Source of the DNA: Bacteroidota bacterium
GTDB taxonomy: Bacteria; Bacteroidota; Bacteroidia; UBA7662; JAIXUI01
Direction: 5' to 3'
NCBI GenBank assembly: GCA_027484125.1
Contig: JAIXUI010000128.1
Span: 1-37,888, forward strand
DNA length: 37,888 nt
Part shown: piece by piece, positions 1-7,568 of the stretch
Layout of the letters: each line of letters opens with the position of its first letter
Position numbering within the stretch: position 1 is the stretch's first letter
Translations under genes and position numbers: made by a program
The notes under the pieces: generated by a model
What the model was told of the DNA's origin: nothing
Seen by the model: the letters and a program-made list of their open reading frames with translations, nothing else
Database searches by the model: none

Positions 1-504
1 ATTCCTCAGAACTTCAATAGATTCTTGGTAAATCCTGATTCTACTTCTACTGTAGGCGTAAGAATTGAAGATGAGTCAAATGATATTCCAGCCAACTTCA
101 ATGTTGACTCTTTGGTGTTGAAGCAGAAGTTTAACTTTATCAAAGGAGTATTGAGCTTTGGATTTAGCAACTGGAGAATTCTTCCACGTAATCGTGGCGA
201 TATACAGGGATTCTCTACTACTGGCACCTTCGTTAATGTTAAAAATGAAACTTCAGCTGCCAATTTGGCAGTATATCCGAACCCAGCTAGCAGTGAGCTG
301 AATTTAAGATTTGAAACAAAAGGACAACGCTCTATTGTTAGAATCTATGATTTAACAGGTAAGAAACTGATGGAACTGCCAATTTTTGGACAAGGTATCG
401 TTAATGAGTCCTTTAGCATTGAGGGCTTGAATGAAGGGCTTTATTTGTTGAATTTGCAAACAAACGAAGGAGTAACTTCCAGTCGATTGATGATTCGCAA
501 GTAG
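1..504 (+). CDS. T9SS-secreted protein, C-terminal part (5' end outside window)
   Basis: The frame is open from base 1, so the start lies upstream; 167 residues and a TAG stop are visible. The last 80 or so residues form a type IX secretion C-terminal sorting domain: a YPNPAS motif, then beta strands with the IYDLTGKKL pattern, the GLYLLNLQT pattern, and a basic end (RLMIRK). Such domains are cleaved after outer-membrane transit and route the protein to the cell surface or medium. The N-terminal 85 visible residues show no domain I recognise, so the activity of the mature protein is unknown. A strong hairpin terminator follows. The sorting-domain call is firm; the function is not. Confidence 0.9.
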   Translation: MPQNFNRFLVNPDSTSTVGVRIEDESNDIPANFNVDSLVLKQKFNFIKGVLSFGFSNWRILPRNRGDIQGFSTTGTFVNVKNETSAANLAVYPNPASSELNLRFETKGQRSIVRIYDLTGKKLMELPIFGQGIVNESFSIEGLNEGLYLLNLQTNEGVTSSRLMIRK

Positions 505-526
505 TTCAAAAAGATCTAAAATCTAG

Positions 527-552
527 AAAAGGGAGCCTAAAGCTCCCTTTTT
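527..552 (+). terminator. Rho-independent terminator of the T9SS cargo gene
   Basis: A perfect 10-bp stem (AAAAGGGAGC pairing with GCTCCCTTTT) with a 5-nt loop is followed by a further T-rich run. It starts 22 nt after the stop codon. Confidence 0.85.
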
Positions 553-651
553 CTTTTTACTAAATTGTCAACATTTCACATTACCCACTTAGAGATTAAT
601 CGGCGAAAGTTAACTTTACGTCAATGCGTAGGAAACTAAAGAATCGGATGG

Positions 652-659
652 TACGTTTC
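652..659 (+). promoter_or_regulatory. Possible -7 box of the clpC promoter
   Basis: TACGTTTC matches seven of eight positions of the Bacteroidota -7 consensus TAnnTTTG and lies 25 nt before the clpC ATG. No convincing -33 TTG is seen at the usual spacing, so this is tentative. Confidence 0.25.
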
Positions 660-684
660 TTGTCAAACGCAGGACAACTAATCT

Positions 685-3234
685 ATGGAATCTAAATTTT
701 CACCTAAAGTAAAAGACGTCATGACCTTCAGCCGCGAAGAAGCTTTGCGATTAGGTCATGATCATATTGGTCCGGAACACCTTCTGCTCGGACTCATCCG
801 AGAGGGCGAAGGACAGGCCATTAAGACACTCAAAAGCCTTGGAGTTGACTTAGGCAGATTGCGTAAATCTGTCGAAGAGTCAATTAAAAATAATGGTTTG
901 GGCAAGGTAAGTAATTCTGAAAACCTACCTCTAACCAAACAAGCGGAAAAAATTCTCAAGATTACTTTTCTTGAGGCTAAAATTTTTAAAAGTGAATTAG
1001 TTGGTACCATCCACTTACTTCTGTCTATTTTAAGAGAAGAAGATAGTCTTGCCACTCGAATTTTAGATAAGTTTAATGTGACTTATGAGTCTGTGAAGGA
1101 CGAAATTGACTCATTAATTGAAGGAAAAGGCGAACGTGAGTCTAGCAGTGGAACCAAAGAACTTCCTTCCGCGTCGTACGGGGAAGAAGCTTATAACGAA
1201 GACGATAAAAAAGGATTTGAGAATCAGAGAAAAGGTGCAAATCCTAAGTCAAAAACTCCAGTATTAGATAATTTCGGAAGAGATCTTACCCAGCTTGCTG
1301 AAGAAGGCAAACTTGACCCAATCATTGGGCGGGATAAGGAAATTGAACGCGTTTCGCAGATTCTTTCAAGACGTAAGAAGAATAATCCAATTCTTATCGG
1401 CGAACCAGGAGTGGGTAAAACGGCCATTGCAGAAGGACTTGCTCTTCGTATCCTGCAAAAAAACTGTTCGCGCATTCTATTTAACAAACGTATTGTCACG
1501 CTTGATCTATCCTCACTAGTAGCCGGAACCAAATATCGCGGCCAATTTGAAGAACGCATGAAAGCGGTGATGAGTGAGCTTGAGAAGTCTCCTGACATCA
1601 TTTTGTTTATTGATGAAATTCACACCCTAGTTGGTGCTGGAGGGGCATCAGGCTCTTTAGATGCTTCCAATATGTTTAAGCCAGCGCTTGCGCGTGGTGA
1701 AATTCAATGCATTGGTGCTACTACGCTCAATGAATATCGTCAATACATTGAAAAGGATGGCGCTTTAGATAGAAGGTTTCAGAAAGTGATGGTAGATCCT
1801 CCTTCCTCAGAAGAGGCTATTCAAATCCTCAACAACATCAAAGGTAAATACGAAGATCACCATCATGTTGTGTACACCGATGAGGCTGTTAAAACGTGCG
1901 TGACGCTCACAGAACGATATATAACTGATCGTTTTTTGCCGGATAAAGCCATTGATGCCTTAGATGAAGTGGGTGCTAGAGTGCATATCAGCAACATCAA
2001 TGTTCCTCAAAGTATTCTTGATTTAGAAGCTAAAATTGAAGACATCAAGGAGGAGAAAAACAAGGTTGTTAAAAGTCAGAAATACGAAGAAGCAGCCAGG
2101 TTGAGAGATACGGAGAAAAATCTTCTCGATGAGCTGGAGAGGGCCAAGCTTGAGTGGGAAGCAGAATCGAAGACAAAACGATATACGGTTACTGAGGATG
2201 ATGTAGCAGAAGTAATCGCTATGATGTCGGGTATTCCGGTGAAAAAGTTAGGTCAAAATGAAATTGCTAAGCTGAGTGGTATGGCAGATTTACTCAAATC
2301 AAGAGTAATTGGCCAAGACAAAGCGATTGATAGCATTACAAAAGCCATTAGAAGAACTAGAGCGGGTTTAAAGGACCCTAAAAAGCCTATTGGTTCATTC
2401 ATTTTTCTTGGTCCAACCGGAGTAGGAAAAACGGAGTTGGCTAAAGAGTTAGCACGATTCCTTTTTGATACCGAAGATTCACTCATCCGAATTGATATGA
2501 GTGAGTATATGGAGAAGTTCTCGGTTTCGAGATTAGTTGGAGCTCCTCCCGGATACATTGGTTACGAAGAAGGAGGTCAGTTAACAGAGAAAGTTAGAAG
2601 AAAGCCGTATTCAGTTGTTTTACTTGATGAAATTGAAAAGGCCCATCCGGATATCTTCAACATCCTGCTGCAAGTTTTAGATGACGGAATTCTTACCGAT
2701 GGTTTAGGTAGAAAAGTTGATTTTAAAAATACCATCATTATTATGACTTCGAATATCGGTTCCCGTCAGTTGAAAGATTTTGGGACAGGAGTCGGTTTTT
2801 CAACCTCAGCGAAGATGAAAGCTATCGAAGAGGAAAGTAGAACGGTTATTCAAAATGCGCTCAAAAAGACCTTTTCTCCCGAGTTTTTGAACCGAATTGA
2901 TGATGTGATTATTTTCAATCAGCTTGAAAAGTCTGATATCATCAATATTGTGGATATCGCCTTAAAAGATGTAACGAAACGAATTTTAAGCTTGGGATAT
3001 CAGCTGGAAGTTACCGATGCAGCAAAAGAAATTCTTAGCGATAAAGGTTATGACCCCGCATTCGGAGCTAGGCCATTGAAACGAGTAATCCAAAAGTATG
3101 TGGAGGATGGTGTTGCGGAGAAAATTATTTCTGGAGAATTAAAAGAAGGTGGTACTGTACTTCTTGACAAGGACGAAACAGGCAAAGAAATCATCATAAC
3201 TTTAAAAGATAGTAGTCAGTTGGAAATCAGCTAA
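685..3234 (+). CDS. clpC: ATP-dependent Clp protease ATP-binding subunit ClpC
   Basis: AAA+ unfoldase that feeds substrates to the ClpP protease in the cytoplasm. The 849-residue length is normal for ClpC. Order of parts: double Clp N-domain (about 1-145), acidic linker, D1 with Walker A GEPGVGKT (239-246) and Walker B ILFIDE (306-311), a UVR coiled-coil segment (about 452-487) that marks ClpC rather than ClpA or ClpB, then D2 with GPTGVGKT (576-583) and VVLLDE (644-649). A VGF tripeptide near 702-704 is the expected ClpP-docking loop, so it should work with a peptidase rather than act only as a disaggregase. The gene stands alone, with terminators on both sides. No ctsR or mcsAB neighbours are present, so the Firmicutes-type regulation is not suggested here. 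Confidence 0.97.
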   Translation: MESKFSPKVKDVMTFSREEALRLGHDHIGPEHLLLGLIREGEGQAIKTLKSLGVDLGRLRKSVEESIKNNGLGKVSNSENLPLTKQAEKILKITFLEAKIFKSELVGTIHLLLSILREEDSLATRILDKFNVTYESVKDEIDSLIEGKGERESSSGTKELPSASYGEEAYNEDDKKGFENQRKGANPKSKTPVLDNFGRDLTQLAEEGKLDPIIGRDKEIERVSQILSRRKKNNPILIGEPGVGKTAIAEGLALRILQKNCSRILFNKRIVTLDLSSLVAGTKYRGQFEERMKAVMSELEKSPDIILFIDEIHTLVGAGGASGSLDASNMFKPALARGEIQCIGATTLNEYRQYIEKDGALDRRFQKVMVDPPSSEEAIQILNNIKGKYEDHHHVVYTDEAVKTCVTLTERYITDRFLPDKAIDALDEVGARVHISNINVPQSILDLEAKIEDIKEEKNKVVKSQKYEEAARLRDTEKNLLDELERAKLEWEAESKTKRYTVTEDDVAEVIAMMSGIPVKKLGQNEIAKLSGMADLLKSRVIGQDKAIDSITKAIRRTRAGLKDPKKPIGSFIFLGPTGVGKTELAKELARFLFDTEDSLIRIDMSEYMEKFSVSRLVGAPPGYIGYEEGGQLTEKVRRKPYSVVLLDEIEKAHPDIFNILLQVLDDGILTDGLGRKVDFKNTIIIMTSNIGSRQLKDFGTGVGFSTSAKMKAIEEESRTVIQNALKKTFSPEFLNRIDDVIIFNQLEKSDIINIVDIALKDVTKRILSLGYQLEVTDAAKEILSDKGYDPAFGARPLKRVIQKYVEDGVAEKIISGELKEGGTVLLDKDETGKEIIITLKDSSQLEIS

Positions 3235-3246
3235 CCGTTCCTTAAT

Positions 3247-3286
3247 CCAACAAAAAAGCCATCCTTTCGGATGGCTTTTTTGTTGG
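3247..3286. terminator. Bidirectional terminator between clpC and the M16 operon
   Basis: A perfect 18-bp stem runs from CCAACAAAAAAGCC to GGCTTTTTTGTTGG with a TTTC loop. A and T runs on the two arms allow termination from either side, as suits the convergent genes. Its outer arms are nearly identical to those of the terminator at 22530-22567. Confidence 0.88.
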
Positions 3287-3294
3287 ACGCTTCT

Positions 3295-3328
3295 ATCGAC
3301 TTCAAAGCAGTATTGAATTGAAGTCGAT
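3295..3328. repeat. Inverted repeat between convergent genes
   Basis: ATCGACTTCAA at 3295-3305 is exactly complementary to TTGAAGTCGAT at 3318-3328, with a 12-nt loop. It has no T-run on either side and lies between the terminator and the M16 stop codon. It may add to transcript 3'-end stability; its function is unknown. Confidence 0.6.
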
Positions 3329-3341
3329 TGAAGTGTGAATT

Positions 3342-5471
3342 TTAGTTGACTTTGAAAAGATCGTCTTTCAGCTTTTTATTGGTTTCAATGCTGGTAGCTT
3401 TCATTTCAATCATTTGCGGACCAAAGCTTTGACCAATTTTGAAGGCAAATTTTACGCCGTTTACTTCGCGATAGTCATCATAAGTAGTTAGCAATGAAAT
3501 TGGCCCTTCAGGACCTTCACCCATTTTTACCTCCTGGACTTTTAATCCGGATGCTGCGTCATAATACTCAATGCCTTTCTTTTTCCATGGAGTTTCAACC
3601 TCAAGTTTGAAAGCATCTTTACCGTTGATTTTTTCCATGCCTTTCAAAGTTAGTTTGTAGCCCGAATTTGGCACTACATACTCCATTTCAGGAACCATTT
3701 TCGTATTGGCCCGTACTTCCTCAAGCTCTTCCCCTGTAAGTTCTTTCTCTCCACCCATTCCTGAGGCTTTTCCCTTGGTACCATCATAAACTTGTTTCTG
3801 AACCACCATGGCGCCATTCATTTTGACTTCCATTAGATATTTATCTGGTGATTTCTTACGCATTTCAGCAGTTAGGGCCATACCTTGGAAGGAGGCGGAC
3901 ATGTTCATAGAGATGTCTTTGATTTTATTGATCTTGTCAACACCACCAAGGGCATTCAGGTATCCAGCAATTACTTTTTCCGCGGTTACACCAGCAGGAA
4001 CTGGCATAGCCTCTTCTTGAATATCCGCCTTGTAATCAAAGTATTGAATTTTATTCTGAGAAAACCTTTGAAGTTTGGGTGCAATTTCATCCTTGTCACC
4101 CACCACCACTAAGTTAATTTTATCAGGTTGGAGATACTTTTGTGCAACCATTTGAACATCTTCAGCGGTTACTGCTGCAAGGTTTTTCAAATAGTTTTGG
4201 TAATAATCTTTAGGCAAATTATATCGGGCAATGTTGATTGCAAACGCAGCAATGGTCTGAGGAGATTCCAAGTTAATGGCGAAGCTACCGGTCATGAAGT
4301 TTTTAATTTGTTCAACCTCTGTATTGGAAGCTTTTTCATTCCGGATTCTATTGATTTCAAATAAAAACTGATCTACTGCACTATCCGTTACTGCGTTTCT
4401 AACATTAGCAAACGCGTTGAAAGTACCAGCAAGTCTATCTGGGCGAGCCGTTGAATAAGCGCCATACGTGTATGCTTTGGTTTCACGGAGATTTTTGAAC
4501 AAGCGGGCATCGCCATCTCCAAGCATGGTATTCATTACACTTAATTTGATAGCATCAGGATGACCCGGAACTATATCAATGGGGTGTGTAAGATTGATTA
4601 CACTTTGAACAGCGCCATCCTTATTGGCAAAATACACACCTGGAGCGGCAGGAAGTTTTGGTTTCGGATAAACTGCCATCGGCACTTCTGCTTTAGTCCA
4701 ATTGGCAAAATACTGTTCAACCAGTTTTTTGGCCTCATCAGGGGTGATATCACCTACGATAGCCATGAAACCGATATTCGGGCGGAAATAGGTTTGGAAG
4801 AACTTTTGACAATCTTCAAGAGTGACTTTAGATAGACTTTCTTCAGTGGTAATTTCTCCATAAGGATGTGCACTTCCAAAATTTACTCGTTTCCGAACAT
4901 TATCAGCGATTTCACCCGCTTCTTCTTTTGAAGACTTGACAGCGTCGATGCTTTTTGTTTTAACCTTTTCGAATTCTTCGCTGGTGAATTTGGCGTTCAA
5001 AATAGCATCTGACGCTAATTCCATCACTTTTGAAAAGTTTCTTTTTAAGCTTCCGGCATAAAAACCGGTATTGCTTGCGCTAAATGTTCCTCCAATTTGA
5101 TCAATTTCTTTATCGAAGGTTTCCTTATTTCTTTTTGCGGTACCACGGCCAATCATTTGACCGGTGATATCCATAATTCCGGCCTTTGCTCCTTGAATTG
5201 GAGGCAAATAATTAAGTTCCATTGAAACAGATACCACGGGCAGCTTATGGTTTTCTACCACATAAACTTTTAATCCGTTAGGTAACTCAAAAGAAGCAGG
5301 TTCTTTCAAAGAAATTACCGGAGCTGGCCCAGCTTTAGGTTTAATAGAACGGTCCAGAGAAGCTACTTTAACCGGCGCTTTCGGTGCTGAAGGCAATTTG
5401 CCGTTTTTTTTCTGTGCCCCTGAGGTAAATGCTGTTGCAAGAGCAAGAGCTGTGATAAGTAATCTTTTCAT
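3342..5471 (-). CDS. Secreted M16 family peptidase homologue lacking the zinc site, with C-terminal extension
   Basis: A 709-residue protein with an N-terminal signal peptide (MKRLLITALALATAFTSGAQ). Residues about 55-480 have the two-lobed insulinase (M16) fold. At the position of the HXXEH zinc motif the sequence instead reads ELNYLPPIQGAKAG, with no histidines, so this subunit should not bind zinc. Many M16B enzymes work as a pair of one catalytic and one non-catalytic chain, and the catalytic partner lies directly upstream, 11 nt away in the same operon. The last 225 residues (from about 485) are an added domain that looks like the beta-rich lipoprotein-carrier or outer-membrane-lipoprotein-sorting type (loose resemblance to LolA-like folds). 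That domain is not part of the standard M16 core. Location is probably periplasm or outer membrane. Confidence 0.88.
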   Translation of the reverse strand: MKRLLITALALATAFTSGAQKKNGKLPSAPKAPVKVASLDRSIKPKAGPAPVISLKEPASFELPNGLKVYVVENHKLPVVSVSMELNYLPPIQGAKAGIMDITGQMIGRGTAKRNKETFDKEIDQIGGTFSASNTGFYAGSLKRNFSKVMELASDAILNAKFTSEEFEKVKTKSIDAVKSSKEEAGEIADNVRKRVNFGSAHPYGEITTEESLSKVTLEDCQKFFQTYFRPNIGFMAIVGDITPDEAKKLVEQYFANWTKAEVPMAVYPKPKLPAAPGVYFANKDGAVQSVINLTHPIDIVPGHPDAIKLSVMNTMLGDGDARLFKNLRETKAYTYGAYSTARPDRLAGTFNAFANVRNAVTDSAVDQFLFEINRIRNEKASNTEVEQIKNFMTGSFAINLESPQTIAAFAINIARYNLPKDYYQNYLKNLAAVTAEDVQMVAQKYLQPDKINLVVVGDKDEIAPKLQRFSQNKIQYFDYKADIQEEAMPVPAGVTAEKVIAGYLNALGGVDKINKIKDISMNMSASFQGMALTAEMRKKSPDKYLMEVKMNGAMVVQKQVYDGTKGKASGMGGEKELTGEELEEVRANTKMVPEMEYVVPNSGYKLTLKGMEKINGKDAFKLEVETPWKKKGIEYYDAASGLKVQEVKMGEGPEGPISLLTTYDDYREVNGVKFAFKIGQSFGPQMIEMKATSIETNKKLKDDLFKVN

Positions 5472-5482
5472 ATTGGTCCGGC

Positions 5483-6808
5483 TTATTTCTTGTCTTTTTT
5501 GGAAAGGTAAAAGAGACTTACACGATTGGTTTTTCGCAAATATTTCTGTGCAGCCTTTTGAATATCGGCACGAGTAACTTTCATATAACGGTCGATTTCG
5601 TTGTTGATGAGGTTGGCATCACCGAAATAGACCTGATAGTTAGCCAGCGACTCAGCAATACCTGCCACTCCAGAATTTCTGGATACGAAGTCGGTTTCTA
5701 CCTGATTACGTAGCTTTTGAAACTCTTCTTCTGAGATAAGTTCATTCATCAGCTTATTGTATTCGTCATCCATTGCGTTCTCTAAATCCTCTGGTTTGAT
5801 AGTACTTCCGGCAATTCCAAACATTAAGGCAATTCCGGGGTCTTCAGAAGAAAGTGGGAAAGCACCAGCGAAAACAGCTTTTTGTTGTTTATCAACCAGC
5901 TCTTTCTGCAAACGTGAACTATTTCCACGGCTCAAAATAGTAGCCAGCATATCCATTGCATAATAATCCGGTGTTCCTTGGGCCGGCATTCTAAAACCAT
6001 GAACTACTGCCGGAAGCTGAATATTGTCGTAAACAACATCCCTCACTTCTTTGGTCATTTCAGGTTCAACGATTTTCGGACGTGGAATTGATTTGGTCCC
6101 TTTAGGAATAGTACCAAAGTATTTGGCAATCAAAGCTTTGGTAGTGGCAGGGTCAAAATCACCGGCAATGGAAAGTACCGCATTGTTTGGAACATAGAAC
6201 GTTTTATAGAACTCCTTAAACTCTTCGTCTTTTGCTAACGACAAATGTTCCATTGATCCGATAGGCGTCCATTGATAAGGATGCTTTGTGAAAGCACGCT
6301 TCATCATTTCTTCCAGAATAGTTCCGTAGGGTCTGTTGTCGTAACGTTGGCGGCGTTCCTCTTTCACTACATTTCGTTGGGTTTCGATTCCAACACTATC
6401 TACTGTAAGTTGAAACATGCGTTCAGACTCCATCCATAAGCCTAATTCAAGTTGATTTGAAGGCAAAACTTCATAATAAAAAGTGCGGTCTTGGGTAGTA
6501 TTGGCATTCAATTCACCACCGGCACCTTTAACTAAACTCATGTACTCGCCACGTTTGATATTCGGAGAACCTTCAAACATCAGGTGTTCAAAAAAATGTG
6601 CAAATCCTGTTCGTTCAGGATTTTCATTTTTGGAGCCTACATGATAAAGTACGGTTACGGCGACAATCGGGGTCGATTTGTCCTGATGAAGGATAACCTT
6701 TAGACCATTGGGCAATTGATATTGCTCAAACTTGATTTTACCGCCCTGCCCCTGTGTCAAGAGTACACTCGAGACAAACAGAGAAGTGAGAAAGGCTTTT
6801 AATTTCAT
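5483..6808 (-). CDS. Secreted M16 family zinc metallopeptidase (catalytic subunit)
   Basis: A 441-residue protein, counted from the ATG at 6808; a TTG two codons upstream is possible but gives a poorer signal peptide. MKLKAFLTSLFVSSVLLTQG is a clear export signal. The inverted zinc motif HFFEH lies at about 73-77 and the third ligand is a glutamate at about 152 in NVVKEE, with the 74-residue spacing usual for M16. This fits an active pitrilysin/MPP-like peptidase that degrades short peptides inside a closed chamber. It is transcribed ahead of the inactive M16 homologue and probably forms a heterodimer with it (inference). Confidence 0.93.
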   Translation of the reverse strand: MKLKAFLTSLFVSSVLLTQGQGGKIKFEQYQLPNGLKVILHQDKSTPIVAVTVLYHVGSKNENPERTGFAHFFEHLMFEGSPNIKRGEYMSLVKGAGGELNANTTQDRTFYYEVLPSNQLELGLWMESERMFQLTVDSVGIETQRNVVKEERRQRYDNRPYGTILEEMMKRAFTKHPYQWTPIGSMEHLSLAKDEEFKEFYKTFYVPNNAVLSIAGDFDPATTKALIAKYFGTIPKGTKSIPRPKIVEPEMTKEVRDVVYDNIQLPAVVHGFRMPAQGTPDYYAMDMLATILSRGNSSRLQKELVDKQQKAVFAGAFPLSSEDPGIALMFGIAGSTIKPEDLENAMDDEYNKLMNELISEEEFQKLRNQVETDFVSRNSGVAGIAESLANYQVYFGDANLINNEIDRYMKVTRADIQKAAQKYLRKTNRVSLFYLSKKDKK

Positions 6809-6831
6809 TAACAAGTAAATTTGGATAAAGG

Positions 6832-6839
6832 CAAAGATA
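6832..6839 (-). promoter_or_regulatory. Candidate -7 promoter box for the M16 operon
   Basis: On the minus strand this reads TATCTTTG, an exact match to the Bacteroidota TAnnTTTG -7 element, 23 nt before the ATG of the catalytic M16 gene. I see no good TTG at the -33 position, so support rests on one element. Confidence 0.4.
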
Positions 6840-6893
6840 AAATTTGACTATTGTGGAAGGTTGGTTATTCCTTAATTAGCGTTAATAAATTAC

Positions 6894-7547
6894 ATGATGT
6901 TGCAAAGATTAATGAGTGTTCTGTTTTTTCTTCTGTTTTCTGTTGGCCTTTATGCCCAAGAGACACCATTCAAAAATGGAGATGTTTTATTTCAAGACTT
7001 GAACTGTGGACCTCTATGCGATGCCATCGAAGCCGTGACTGAAGGGATTGACGGTTTAGAATTTTCTCATGTAGGGTGGGTTATTGAAATGGGTGATAGC
7101 CTTCAGGTTTTAGAAGCCATAGGTGGTAAAGTTAAACTCACTCCAATTGCTCAGTTTTTAAGAAGAAGCGTAGGAAAAGAAGGAGAACCACTCGTGGTTG
7201 GTATGAGGTTTAAAAAGCCTTATCAGCAATATATCAAAAAATGGCAGAGCAAAGCCTTGTTACAATTAGGGTTGCCATACGATGACGCCTTTTTACCGAA
7301 CAACCAAGCGATTTACTGTGCGGAAGTATTCACTGAAAACTGCTGGATTGGTAAAAAACCATTGTTTCCTCTTGAACCAATGACTTTTAAAGACCCCAAA
7401 AGCAACGCATTCTTTCGAGCTTGGGTCGATTATTATCATGATTTAAAACAGCCCATTCCTGAACAAGTTCCAGGAATGAATCCCGGAGCCCTCTCTAGGT
7501 CTCCATCGCTATATCTTTTTTACCGATTCGGCAAAAAACTGCCTTGA
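6894..7547 (+). CDS. YiiX/YebB-like permuted papain-fold (NlpC/P60 superfamily) protein
   Basis: A 217-residue exported protein; the signal peptide ends near FFLLFSVGLYAQ. It starts at the first of two tandem ATG codons. The family pattern is clear: GDVLFQDL near 29-36, EFSHVG with the conserved His59, and AIYCAEVF with the likely nucleophile Cys142. The cysteine lies after the histidine, as expected for the circularly permuted papain-like fold. Relatives are suspected amidases or thioesterases acting on lipids or peptidoglycan, but the substrate of this subgroup is not established. It lies 21 nt before kup, so the two may be co-transcribed. Confidence 0.85.
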   Translation: MMLQRLMSVLFFLLFSVGLYAQETPFKNGDVLFQDLNCGPLCDAIEAVTEGIDGLEFSHVGWVIEMGDSLQVLEAIGGKVKLTPIAQFLRRSVGKEGEPLVVGMRFKKPYQQYIKKWQSKALLQLGLPYDDAFLPNNQAIYCAEVFTENCWIGKKPLFPLEPMTFKDPKSNAFFRAWVDYYHDLKQPIPEQVPGMNPGALSRSPSLYLFYRFGKKLP

Positions 7548-7561
7548 AATCCATTCAAGGC
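7541..7561 (+). promoter_or_regulatory. Hairpin overlapping the YiiX-like stop, just before the kup start
   Basis: GCCTTGA at 7541-7547 pairs exactly with TCAAGGC at 7555-7561 across a 7-nt loop, ending 7 nt before the TTG start of kup. There is no T-run, so it is more likely an mRNA structure than a terminator. It could limit or couple kup translation (inference). Confidence 0.4.
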
Positions 7562-7568
7562 TCTAAAT

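Noticed and set aside
762-1601. Antisense open frames inside clpC
   Set aside because: They lie opposite a strongly conserved gene, have no domain, and are explained by its codon usage.
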